DNA of 64,000 nt from Aurelia coerulea (Eukaryota > Cnidaria > Scyphozoa > Semaeostomeae > Ulmaridae): NCBI GenBank assembly GCA_039566865.1, contig CM076960.1, positions 10,392,501 through 10,456,500 on the forward strand, given 5' to 3'. The position numbers were made by a program, and so were the translations under genes. Below, one piece after another: positions 10,601-19,445 of the stretch (position 1 is its first letter; every line of letters starts with the position of its first letter). Below the pieces are notes generated by a model. That model had not been told where the DNA came from and searched no databases. It saw only the letters and a program-made list of their open reading frames with translations.

Positions 10601-11286
10601 GACAAAGACTCTACGAGGAATTAGGTTGGGAAAACTTGTATCAGAGAAGATGGTATCGACGTTTGTGTCATTTTTTCAATGTGAAAAAGTCACAATCCCC
10701 TCATTACTTGTTTGCGGAAATTCCAGATGAACGCGAACTTACCTACAATCTCAGAGCAACACGCGCTTACAACCAAAATTTTGGGCGAACTGTCCGTTTT
10801 TCGAATACGTATTTCCAAAATACTCTTTTTGAATGGAATCTTCTTTGTGATGATATAAAACATTCTGTAAGCATTGCTGAATTCAAACGTAAACTTCTTG
10901 CAGCCATACGACCATTAGGAAACTCTACTTATAACATTCATGACATTGACGGTGTTAGATCTTTAACAAAACTTCGCTTGAATTTTAGTGCATTAAACGA
11001 ACATAGATTCCGGCATAACTTTGACTGTCTAAACCCGATTTGTAGTTGTGGAACTGGAAAAGAGGACAATGAACACTATCTCCTGCACTGCCCAGAGTTT
11101 GATTTGATGCGTGCAGATCTCTTTGGTCATCTCTCAGAAATCCCTGCCCTGGACATTAATGATATGGATACAACAGCCTTGTGCAATCTCCTTTTATATG
11201 GCAGTTCACACTTGAATATAATTAGCAATAGAATGATCATGGATGCCACTATATTATACATTAAGACTACTCAACGCTTTAAGTGA
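7648..11286 (+). CDS. LINE polyprotein: leader-2A, APE endonuclease, reverse transcriptase
   Basis: The frame is open from 7423, but the first in-frame ATG is at 7648. The 75 codons before it begin with TTG and run partly antisense to an older RTE fragment, so I start at 7648 (1212 residues). Residue numbers below count from 7423. Residues 76-190 are strongly hydrophobic with about three potential membrane segments. SGDIETNPGP (197-206, DNA 8011-8040) is a canonical 2A ribosome-skipping motif. The APE-like endonuclease follows: WNLNSI near 217, ISES with E249, GDFN at 360-363, and CQHQ near 433-436. RT carries [22 protein letters not shown] at 860-870 and FADD at 890-893. The C-terminus has a CSCG...EHYLLHC knuckle. 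The enzyme would copy its own RNA at a nicked target. Confidence 0.85.
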   Translation: MLCSFVYLYLFMWVSVFTLLPSILIASFFSLLPPDMVKHEFHDFIFVYTKMTSYAMVTFYFVFYFLFGLMKRDSCSALKTMYYRKKLLVVLQNVLYTVIICRFLESINLGDRFPWDFLLLLSGDIETNPGPQINKCLKFFHWNLNSICARGNVKIPLIEAYDSIYKNDIIAISESMLDSTIGNEEICIEGYSKEIYRNDHPSNTKTGGVCLYFREGLPIKRRTDLELLQEMIVAEITFARKKIFFITVYRSPSQTSDQFEEFINQLQATLDQLRRERYHSLVLTGDFNCRSSQWWDNDVENPEGTALDELMEMNNLYQLIDEPTNIRGEGMSCIDLIITDQPNMFVESGVHPSLDEHCQHQLIYGKLNYSLPTPPPYKRTIWDYSKADTGTIRDILNCVDWNSRFNGLGSEEMAEVFTSALHSTLSSHIPNKIIKCNDKDPPWITPELKSAIKRKHRVYRKFVQRGRRQEDWNLVKETRNRTSKMIIHEKESYYLHLGRKLSDPNQGIKTYWATLNRLINKKKVSNIPPLLENGLFVTNVQTKANILNDYFVKQCCMIATGSSLPNFRPRCNSVLENMNIDREKVLQLIRALDSKKASGCDNISVFMIKICDSSIVEPLCLIFEKCLETGIYPSVWKKANIIPVHKKESRQNKKNYRPISLLPIFGKVFEKILFDGIYGHLNENGLITSRQSGFRPGDSTINQLLSITHKIYSAFEEIPSHETRAVFLDLSKAFDRVWHEGLLYKLQCSGIDGNLLSLIRNYLANRKQRVVLNGKSSQWASISAGVPQGSVLGPLFFLVYINDLVDNVHSDARMFADDTSLFSVVNEVNRTAEDLNRDLETVRLWAWQWKMQFNADKTEEVIFSCKRRKPSHPPLSLGSNEIDTKSEHKHLGLTLDSKLNFESHIREASLKARRGIGMIKYLSKYVSRNVLDQIYKLYVRPHLDYGDIIYHRYDPEMQSAFTQRLEHIQYSAALAVTGAWRGTSRQRLYEELGWENLYQRRWYRRLCHFFNVKKSQSPHYLFAEIPDERELTYNLRATRAYNQNFGRTVRFSNTYFQNTLFEWNLLCDDIKHSVSIAEFKRKLLAAIRPLGNSTYNIHDIDGVRSLTKLRLNFSALNEHRFRHNFDCLNPICSCGTGKEDNEHYLLHCPEFDLMRADLFGHLSEIPALDINDMDTTALCNLLLYGSSHLNIISNRMIMDATILYIKTTQRFK

Positions 11287-11364
11287 AACTCCAAACAGCA
11301 GCTACCCCCCCCCCCTTTTTTATTTTGTTGTATATATTCTTTGTAATGGATTGTTTATTGTAAG

Positions 11365-11419
11365 TGTCCCTCATAGTGGGAACACGATGACCTTGGGTTT
11401 TTTCCCGCTATGAGGGGCA
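11365..11419 (+). ncRNA. 3'UTR stem-loop of the 2A-containing LINE
   Basis: TGTCCCTCATAGTGGGAA (11365-11382) and TTCCCGCTATGAGGGGCA (11402-11419) pair over 18 positions if two G-U pairs are allowed, with a 19-nt loop. Many LINEs use a 3' stem-loop for recognition by their RT, so this is a good candidate for that role. The role is inferred. Confidence 0.6.
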
Positions 11420-11481
11420 CAGTTGAATGTAAATATTAGAGTTGTAGTTGTTTTAAGTTGATATAAAAAAAAAAAAAAAAA

Positions 11482-12182
11482 TTGCAAAAAAAGAGCAAGA
11501 AGCCAGTTGTATACGAAACTTACAAACCAAATTTTGTCTCACATTACATGTCAGGTAGAAATTTCAGCGAATAAAACAATCAAAGAGCCTTGCGTGAGTA
11601 ATTATGCAAATCTGAAATCTCAGCTGACATCTAATTTACTTACAAAAGAATCTGAAGAAAGGCCAATCGGAACAAAACTCTAGCTAGGTCGAGCTTGAAA
11701 AATATCTATTCTATCCGAAAACCTGAGTGATGAAATTTTTTCTAGGGAATTTTTACCTTCGAAACTTTACTTATCGTAGATTTTGCTCTTGAACCTTTTA
11801 GGCTGGTAAGGCTTACTATTGTGTGACCTCATTTTTTGCACGACAGGGGGTTCAACTTGTTGTATTGCACAGGAGGTGTCACACCCTACATACTATTTGA
11901 TCGATCCTACGGCTACTACAAATATATGGTACGCAAGAAATTATCAAGCAAGCGTCCTAACAAACTGTCCATGAATTAAAGTCCTTCAAACTTGGGAATA
12001 AGAATACATGTGTAAAACTAATCGCGATTCTTATCACCTCTGGCAAATCAGATAGACGTCATGTTACTTCTAAAATTTCTAAGATGCACTCACTCTAAAG
12101 CATTGCATTATGCTGTTATTTGATTTTATGTGTTGAAAATTAAAACGTTCAAGTAACATTTTTTTGCCTAACTTATAATTAT
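11482..12182. other. Non-coding stretch, nothing recognised
   Basis: This lies between the LINE tail and the 3' end of the hAT transposase relic. No ORF or repeat boundary could be supported. It may contain the 3' flank and terminal inverted repeat of the hAT element, but I could not identify that end. Confidence 0.4.
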
Positions 12183-15163
12183 TTACAACTTTAAAGAGAG
12201 TCGTCTTGACTTCGTTGATGCGAATGAATCGATGAGTTTCTCAGTTGTTGGTGTTCTCTCACGATGAACTTGTAGAAGAAGTAGTGATTCTAGTCTCTCC
12301 TCGGACATGGTTGACCGAATCGCTGTCAGGGTGCTATTCAGCTTTGAAAATAGTCTTTCAGGCTCTGCAGTTGTCACCGGTAACGCAGTGAGAATTTTTA
12401 GTAGTGTGTGCACATTAGGAAATACGTCAGCCGGGCAGTTGCCTAAAGCACCGATAGCGGTATTTGCTACTGGACTTGCTCCACGTGACAGCCATTGCTG
12501 CTTCCAAATTTCATACTCTCCTTCAACAATGCTCAAAGGATCTAAAAAGGATGCATATTTTTCTACTGCAGGAAAATATCTTGCCAAGTTGACTCTTTCA
12601 CGAAGCAAGGCAGGATTCTTGTAAGAGTTGCGATCTTCTGTTGATGAGGACCAAATCTTGCTTGCATATTTCCAGAAACTTCATCAAGAAGAGGAAAAAA
12701 CATGTTGATACGATTATACTCAATGGCTGTTTGGTTGCCTCCACCAGCGTTGGCTCTGAACCTAGACTGACAGACTACTCGAGGAATAGCGTGCATTTCT
12801 TCTCTGGTCATTCCCATTTTTTCACCTAGGAGCACTGCCTCTTCAAACATTGCAGCAAACTCGTTTTCCTCGTCCTTACGCCACGTCTGCAGCTTTGAAA
12901 TTGTGGCAGAAATCGTCGACATTGCCTTCACGAGATCGTTACCAACTTGTTGCAAAGAACGGGACACTGGGCGCAGTACAGCAGACACTTTCTCGGACAA
13001 TACTAATGCGACAAGGAATTGAGGGTCTTGTACACTTTTCAGCAATCTCCTGGCATCCTTCCTTGTATCTGGTGAGTCCCAAGCGAGCATTTCGTTCAGA
13101 CACACAACGAAGCAAGGCAATAGCTGTCTGGCAACCAAAACTGATTCATGTCTTTCGACGAATCTCGCTTCGCAGAGGGTCACTAATTGCCGTCGCGAAT
13201 GTTCGCTTGGTTCTCTGGCAATGACTGTTTGTAGATAACTGTTCCTTTTGGCATGCTTGAAAAAATTGTTGATGTCTTTTATATCATCCATGCAATGTCT
13301 GATGGCTGGTATCTTTGTGGCTCGAGAACAGCTTAGATTTAGGGCATGCATGCAGCAATGGAAGTAGTCGGCGAGTGGTGCAGCAGTTTTGATAACAGAG
13401 CAAACACAAACTCGCTCACTGGACATCGACGCAGCACCATCGTATCCTTGGCCAATAAGGTACTGCAGATCCAAGCCAAGCTCATTTATGTGACGGAGCA
13501 GAGTTTCCCCAATTGCTTTGCCACTTAGCTTGATTTCGCTGTGCTCTGTTACGTCTCATTGGTCACTGCCCATAATGTCAGCAATCAGATCTAAAATTAC
13601 GACTGGCTCTTCTTTGATAATTGTTGGCTCATTTTTGGTGTCAACGTAACGAATTGCAATGACCAACTGCTCTCGTTTGGCGCGATCTTGGGTTTCATCA
13701 GCCATTATTGTCCAGAATTTGGCATTTTTTACATCTCTGATGATGTCCTCTTTGATCATATTTCCGGCACAGGCAATTAGCTCGTTTTGTATCGTTCCAT
13801 TTTATCATATTTAAACACAAAAACCCTATCAGCTAAAAAAGAACTATTCCTATACAAAATAAACATCTATTTACAAATAAAATAATACAAATTTGCTGAT
13901 CTTCCTAGGGATCGTGCTTCGGGAAGGATGCTAATTGTTTAGGAATTCCTTCAGTTTCCTTTTGAATGTGCTAATTGTGGAACTCATTCTGATTTCTAAT
14001 GGGATTTCATTCCACGTTTTAGCACCAGAGTAGAAAAAACTGCTTTTGGAGAATTCTAGGTTCTGTCTTGGGGTGTCCAGATCTAACTGATTTCTCGTTC
14101 GATGGTTAGATAATTGAGATCTGGTAACAAGCCTCCCTCTTAAGTTGTCCGGGCAGAGACCATTCATTATTTTGTAAATCATCACGGCCCTGTCAAATTT
14201 GATTAGTCTTGCTTACTAAAGAAGCATTGCGTTTGCAAGATACCAGGTGTTCTTGCAAATCTGTATCACCTCCCCGCACTCTTAAGCGCAGCAATGCCCT
14301 AAAATTTCCATCGTTGTGCATGGGTTCTTCTCCAGTTGAATCTACTGGTCCGTCATCACGATGACCTCTCATTGCGATGTTTTGCCTGGCACACGTTAGT
14401 AGGGTATCGATGATTGGAACAAGTGCAGCCCTATTTCTTTCGATCTCTTTCTGTTTTTCAATGTTGATTATTGACCGAACGTCCTTCTCACATCCAGGTC
14501 TTATGAAAAGATGATTCTTGGTTGCTAGTGAGGGCTCCATTCTTCCCTGTCAAGTCTGAAAAATCCACAAGGGGCTTGTTGACGAGTTTGCCCATTGACT
14601 GGCCTGCGCCTCCTCCATATTGCGTGCCTCTTCCACCTCCACTTTCAGACGTCTTGAATAAAACGCAGTAAGCACACCAAGCACCGCAACATTCGGGCTC
14701 TCTGCTAACAGCTAGCTAAACGCTTTGTTGTCAAAGACTTTCCACTTGTCAGCTGAATCTTTGGTTTTTTCTTTTCAGAAAATGGATATTCATCCCTTCT
14801 CTTCGGCACCCATCTCTCCGATAAATAAGCTTCCCTTTCGTTATCTGTCAGCTGTTGTCCTCGTTTCGTTTTCTTTATGACTCTACCGATGTCATATCTA
14901 TCAGATCCTGCGACGTTTGCTTGTGCCGCAGTACTACCGACGCCTGGATGTGTTTCCTCTTTAGGGACATCTTGGACTACAGTAACTTGAAGTGGTGTTT
15001 CGAATTCTGCAACAGTAGGCTGTGGTCCAAGTTCTTCGTCAGTAGCACTTTTTCTTCTGCCAGATGTTTCAGTATTAGGTCCAACTGAACTGGTTCGACT
15101 ACTTTTTGAGAAGAATGATTCAAGAGTTCTTGGTTTTTTCGGTGGACCAGACATTTTGATCAA
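12183..15163 (-). pseudogene. hAT-type transposase relic (TTF zinc finger, DUF4371, hATC)
   Basis: The minus-strand relic has the domain order of TTF-type hAT proteins such as ZMYM1/ZNF862-like and P52rIPK-like families. The N-terminal part starts MSGPPKKPRTLESFFSK at about 15154. A TTF finger (CCGAWCAYCVLF) lies near 14640. DUF4371 blocks follow (ARQNIAMRGHRDDGP; FWTIMADETQDRAKREQL; LIGQGYDGAASMSS). The hATC dimerisation domain (PVTTAEPERLFSKLNSTL) lies at 12300-12420. Decay is clear: frameshifts lie near 14700 and near 12620, TAG stands where family members have Trp just before the TTF finger, an in-frame TGA sits at 13556-13558, and a LINE fragment is inserted at ~13800-14200. It cannot make a full transposase. 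Terminal inverted repeats were not identified, so it could also be a former host gene. Confidence 0.85.
13800..14202 (-). mobile_element. 5'-truncated LINE C-terminus inserted in the hAT relic
   Basis: The minus-strand reading has KFDRAVMIYKIMNGLCPDN, then RSQLSNHRTRNQLDL and a block around FYSGAKTWNEIPLEIR, ending in a 3'UTR. It splits the hAT coding sequence between residues reading SLVSK and TIQNELIACAGN. The 3'UTR phrases CGATCCCTAGGAAGA and AGCTGATAGGGTTTTTGTG also occur at the end of the LINE fragment at 49.5-50.5 kb, so both are one family. Target-site duplication is very short or absent. Confidence 0.8.
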
Positions 15164-15450
15164 ATATACAAATCGGCTTTACACTCTCGCTTTCAATGAG
15201 AAAAATGATTTGCAACTGAAAGTTTCTCTTATTTATCTGAATCGCGTGAGAAAGTTTTGAAAAGTGATTAAATTTAAGTGATTCATCAACAGATGCAATT
15301 TCCGGAAATAGTGTAATTTAAATCATAATGGCCATAACAAGTAATTAATTTGGAAATAACAGGAAAATTACGATTAGCCTAAAAGAATAGTTTGATACAA
15401 AATAAAGTGCGACACACAAATAATGACTGCAATCATGAATCAATGACGTC
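15164..15450. other. Upstream flank of the hAT relic, nothing else recognised
   Basis: AT-rich sequence upstream of the relic's start codon. No terminal inverted repeat could be assigned. The stretch ends at the TTAA that flanks the piggyBac-like MITE. Confidence 0.35.
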
Positions 15451-16282
15451 TTAACCCTAATCCACATGGGGGGGGGGTGGATTCCACCCCCCTCAAGGTT
15501 TTATTTGCCGCGTTTTTAAATGACATTTGCTATGTCCCCCAGCCTCCCTGACTTTTACTAATTATCTATTAGCCACATTTTGGTGGAAAAATTTTTGAAC
15601 AATAGGACTCACGGGTCACGTGACATGCCCATATTTGGAAGGAGGTAGCAACAAAATCATTGTTTTCAATGATTTCAAAGGAATTATTTGATTGAATTAT
15701 GAAGTAGTATACAGCAAATGAATCAGCAAACAAAGGGCTTCAATTTGATATCGGAATTTCTGGAATTTGATGATGTCAGCATTTTTTGATAATGACGTCA
15801 TTTTGGCCGCCATTTTGGACTAATTAGCAATTTTTTCAAGTTTTTTCGAACTTTTTCAATGAAAAACACTCTAATGATACATATATCATAGATAATCATC
15901 ATTTTGCAGGTTCTTTTGGTCTCTTTTTACATAGAATAAATTAATCGCACAAATGACGTCATAAGAATCGGCTAATTTCTGCCAAAATATCACTCCAAAA
16001 TCGTTATTTTCAATAAAATAATATTTTATCACCATTTTTGTTGACAAACTGAACCAAAAACTGCATAAAGTTCGTGCAAAATCTTCATTATACTTGAATT
16101 CAACTTGGAAGCCTCATTTTCACAGATTTTCAGCTTTGTGACGTCACTGTGACGTAACAGGGCGTGGCAGCCACACCAAAATTCCGCTACAAGCTGCAAA
16201 TTACCTGTTCTATAACTTTGCCAAGTTATATTGAATTCAGATGCGTCTAAGGCAGTTTTTAGAGGGGGGGGGGGGTGGAAAG

Positions 16283-16547
16283 TGTAAACGGATCGAAGTT
16301 TAGAAAGATACGTTCCGCAAGCCAGAGAACGGAGAGCAGCGAAGAGACGTGTTGTTGGTTTTAATGAGTGTGCTACTCTGAATAAATTACGAGTTTACAA
16401 GATTACTAATAGAAATTAATGTGTTAAAGATTAGCTATATAAGGAGTTACACGTGATAATAAATGTGACACTAAGTGCACGTGATAGTAGGTGCACGTGA
16501 TTGAAGGTGTGCACGTGATGAGTGTACAGACGAGTATTCCTACTACA
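16283..16547 (-). repeat. LTR (3' LTR in minus-strand sense)
   Basis: One of two 265-bp LTRs. It contains four CACGTG motifs at 16450, 16478, 16494 and 16512 and a TATATA element next to them. The partner is 17796-18060. Confidence 0.85.
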
Positions 16548-17363
16548 GTCTCATCCTCCTTATCAAAAAAATTGGCACAATTTTTTTAAACGAAATAAAT
16601 GATACGTTAACTATTAAAACGACATTGTCCATTGATTAAGATTGTCCATATCTATAGGTCTACAAAAGGTGAATTAAAGAAACTCCATAAGCAATACTTC
16701 TAAGAAATACAACAACAACACCTAAATAAGGGCGAATCTAACTTAGGGCTTATGAGGGAGTCCAGTACGAATTCAATATAATGACCTAGACAAGATGATG
16801 ACTGGGTTTGCGAACTTCACGACAACAGTATTTGGTTGCGGAGTAGTTTCCATGCAAACAGTTCGAATTATCCGGAGAAAAGCTATTACGTATAGCGACG
16901 TGGCAAGGGAAATAAGTCCTATTGCTTAGTTTTGAGCAATGTTTGAATGAACAAAGGAACAACTCTGAATAAATCCACAATTAAGGTATTGTCAAAAAGA
17001 GTTAATGAGTCCTATTACGCAATTCTGTTGTACATAGGGAACAATACTTCTTCCTACTGTAGAAATTGGGCGTGGGAACATTGCAAAAACTGTCCAATGC
17101 TAAGGACGTGGCAAATTTCCAAAAAAAACTTCGTTTGGCAAAATATTAGCAAACGATATGCGTTTAGGCTAAGGCTAAAAACGTAAAGCAACAATGCAAT
17201 GCAGAAATATGCTTATCAAAACTTACGAAAATAAAACGACAAGTCCATGTGGGTTTTGTAAGTTGAAGCGACGGTCAACTGAAATGTTCTCTCTGTTTCC
17301 TTGGCGAAAATCGAAGCGTGCATGGGCCACGATGATGAGTCGGTGTCTTGATGATGATGATGA

Positions 17364-17519
17364 AGGTTTTCGTCTGCAAAGGATGACCAGGAACCTTGAA
17401 TCAGCAGGATGTACGAGGTTTTCGTCTGCAAAGGATGACCAGGAACCTTGAATCAGCAGGATGTGCGAGGTTTTTGCCTGCAAAGGAGGACCAGGAACCT
17501 TGAATCAGCAGGATGTACG
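17364..17519 (-). repeat. Three tandem 52-bp units inside the LTR element
   Basis: Units start at 17364, 17416 and 17468, each beginning AGGTTTTCGTCTGC or a near variant. As 52 is not a multiple of three, each unit shifts the frame, and short peptides such as HILLIQGSWSSFADENL recur in different frames. It is probably non-coding. Confidence 0.8.
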
Positions 17520-17795
17520 ACAAATGAGAAGGTTTTTTATTGTTGAGGATAACCAACAACCTGTGACACCAGATGATCATGATTCACTTCGTATGAAGGC
17601 GTGGCAGGACGGTGTTTTCTTTCGCATTCGCATGTTTTCGGAAGATTTCATACACCATTTCGTCGTCTAATAATTCTGCATTTGGTTCGGTTTTGTTGAG
17701 GTGCCATGTGAGAGGTATTGTTGATGCAAGAGCCAGGGCTGAGCTTGCTTGTTTATGAACTTAGCCAGGAAGTTCAAAGCCGGGTACTCCACCAT

Positions 17796-18060
17796 TGTAA
17801 ACGGATCGAAGTTTAAAAAGATACGTTCCGCAAGCCAGAGAACGGAGAGCAGCGAAGAGACGTGTTGTTGGTTTTAATGAGTGTGCTACTCTGAATAAAT
17901 TACGAGTTTACAAGATTACTAATAGAAATTAATGTGTTAAAGATTAGCTATATAAGGAGTTACACGTGATAATAAATGTGACACTAAGTGCACGTGATAG
18001 TAGGTGCACGTGATTGAAGGTGTGCACGTGATGAGTGTACAGATGAGTATTCCTACTACA
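17796..18060 (-). repeat. LTR (5' LTR in minus-strand sense)
   Basis: Partner of 16283-16547. The four CACGTG motifs are kept at 17963, 17991, 18007 and 18025. Confidence 0.85.
17963..18030 (-). promoter_or_regulatory. Cluster of four CACGTG E-boxes in the LTR U3-like part
   Basis: CACGTG is palindromic and is bound by many bHLH and bZIP factors. Four copies in 68 bp, conserved in both LTRs and upstream of TATATA in the minus-strand sense, suggest an enhancer. The binding factor is unknown. Confidence 0.55.
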
Positions 18061-18118
18061 AAAGCACCCCCCCCCCATAAATGGTAGCTCGAAAAAAGCC
18101 CATATGGATTAGGGTTAA

Positions 18119-18660
18119 AAGGCCCTTAAAACGTCAATGGTTGCAAAATGAAAAGCTACTACAGATTATAATTTCGAAAGTTTTCGTCATGTCTTGGCGT
18201 CTGCGTTACCCAAAAAGCGACACTATTTCCAATAAAAGCAAATTAATACGAATTTACTAGTCAGTTGTGACAGTTACATTGCGATAAAATTTTTGGTGAC
18301 TGCAATTTTTAGCAACTTACTTTTCAAACTGATAGAGCAGGTAAGAAGAGATGATCCGAGGCCCATCAAATGTACGTTTGCTTTCATAAAAAAGGTTGTG
18401 TTTTTATAAGGAAATAAGAACTTTTACAAGTACTAAATGACTAAAAGGCTTAAAATTCCTACTTTTTGAGTACTCAAAGTTTTTAAAAGTTTGAACACTC
18501 TTCCGTTTATATCTCTGAAGATTAGCTGAACTTTGTCATCTTTGTAATGAAGTTTCTTAACTTTCTAGTGCTCTCAGAGTGAGCTGGCCTTCAAATAAAT
18601 GTTTCTGATAGAAATGAGTGCAAATAGTCAGCCAAATAGTGCAATTGAAGATCTATTAAA
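18119..18660. other. Non-coding stretch, nothing recognised
   Basis: No ORF or bounded repeat could be supported between the piggyBac-like MITE and the MITE end at 18661. Confidence 0.4.
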
Positions 18661-18793
18661 TAAATGAGAAAGGGCGTTGCCCTCGTTCTCCGAGAGTTTG
18701 AAGGGCGTGGTCACGAAAAATTTTCAAAAAAAACCCCCGGTGATTTTGTTACTAAATGGCCCCCCCAAACTACAATGCTAGATCCGCCGCTGC
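18661..18793. mobile_element. Right end of a CAG-type hAT-like MITE
   Basis: The stretch ends CTAGATCCGCCGCTG at 18793, the inverse of the CAG(T/C)GGCGGATC end used by other MITEs in this window. It cuts the RTE fragment exactly after MRIICE. The left end and duplication were not located, so this may be a truncated copy. Confidence 0.5.
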
Positions 18794-19445
18794 TCTCACA
18801 TATAATTCTCATATTGAATATCCCTTCACGAGTTCCTTTTCCTTTCATAAAACCGCTCTGCGTATCGCTTACTTCCTTTTCTATTCGTTGTTTATTTCTT
18901 CCCAGTATAACTCGTAGTATAAGCTTCAGAATGTGGCTCATAAGGCTAATTGTTCTAAACTCTTTGAATGCGATGGCCTTTAACTTTTTTGGAATTCTTA
19001 GAAATATGGAGTCATTCATGTCTCCAGGTATTGTTGCAACTTTATATACTTGATTGCAGAACTTGGCGAGCGATTTGGTGTTAGCTTCATCTAAGGCTTT
19101 GAGCATCTCTGTGTTGATTTTATCCACACCAGGGGATTTGCTTGTTTTCATGCATTGTATGGCTTTTGTTATCCTGACTCTAACATGTCAGCTTCTTCTC
19201 CGTTTGTTATAATATCATAGGTATCATCTCTGTCATCGTCAAATAATTCAGATACTTATTCCTGCCATCTTTTCTTGATGTCGTTTTTATTGCAGAGCAT
19301 ATTTCCTTCTTTATGTTTAATGCATTCACTGCCTTTAGATTTCTTTTTGGTGCCCGTTATTTCTTTGATTTTGTCATGCATTTCTTGATGTCTGTTCATT
19401 GCTTCCAGTCTTTCTATATCATCGCATTTGTTGTTCCACCATTTC
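18794..19445 (-). pseudogene. RTE/BovB-like LINE fragment (finger part of RT)
   Basis: The minus-strand reading runs from about 19440 (KWWNNKCDDIERLEAMNRHQ), through MKTSKSPGVDKINTEMLKAL and FLRIPKKLKAIAFKEFRTIS, to FMKGKGTREGIFNMRIICE. The wording (SPGVDKI, IPKK, GKGTR-IFNLR) is that of RTE-type LINEs. There are at least two frame breaks upstream of 19151. It ends where the MITE begins. The RT palm is missing here, but the complementary part exists at 7262-7560 on the same strand. Confidence 0.75.

Larger units (their letters stand above)
7561..11481 (+). mobile_element. Near-complete L2/CR1/Jockey-type LINE with 2A motif
   Basis: The element runs from just after the RTE fragment to an A-rich tail after TTGATATAAAA. 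It has a short 5' leader, a single long ORF (leader peptide, 2A, endonuclease, RT, C-terminal zinc knuckle), a 3'UTR with a strong hairpin, and the tail. The open frame is intact, so this may be a recent copy. A second copy of the same family lies at 50.8-53.1 kb with the same TTGATATAAAAA end. No target-site duplication was found. Confidence 0.8.
16283..18060 (-). mobile_element. Young non-autonomous LTR retrotransposon
   Basis: Two 265-bp direct repeats (16283-16547, 17796-18060) differ at two positions by eye and start and end TG...CA. They are flanked by a 4-bp duplication AAAG (16279-16282, 18061-18064). Minus orientation fits best. After the LTR comes ATGGTGGAGTACCCGG, with a TGG-started primer-binding-site-like segment. 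Before the other LTR comes the purine run AAGGAGGATGAGA. Within the LTR the E-boxes lie upstream of a TATATA box in this sense. The 1248-bp interior has no gag or pol ORF, so proteins must come from elsewhere. Few LTR differences suggest recent insertion. Confidence 0.85.
15455..18114. mobile_element. piggyBac-like MITE with TTAA target site, split by an LTR element
   Basis: The ends are CCCTAATCCACATGGG (15455-15470) and, inverted, CCCATATGGATTAGGG ending at 18114, flanked by TTAA at 15451-15454 and 18115-18118. CCCTA-type ends with TTAA duplication are the piggyBac signature. Removing the LTR element (16283-18060 plus one AAAG) leaves about 880 bp without coding capacity. Three full TGACGTCA palindromes lie inside (15793, 15954, 16139). 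G and C runs lie next to the ends. Confidence 0.75.

Noticed and set aside
12307..13224. Plus-strand frames opposite the hAT relic
   Set aside because: Antisense shadows of the transposase coding sequence.
17216..17483. Histidine/serine-rich minus-strand frames in the LTR element
   Set aside because: They are produced by a (GAT)n-like run and the 52-bp tandem units; no gag or pol similarity.
16283..18060. Segmental tandem duplication as explanation for the 265-bp direct repeats
   Set aside because: TG...CA ends, AAAG flanking duplication, primer-site-like and purine-tract-like segments fit an LTR element better.
18571..18793. CTCTCAGA near 18571 as left target-site duplication of the MITE ending at 18793 (right flank CTCTCACA)
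   Set aside because: The sequence following it does not start with a CAG-type end, so the match is probably chance.
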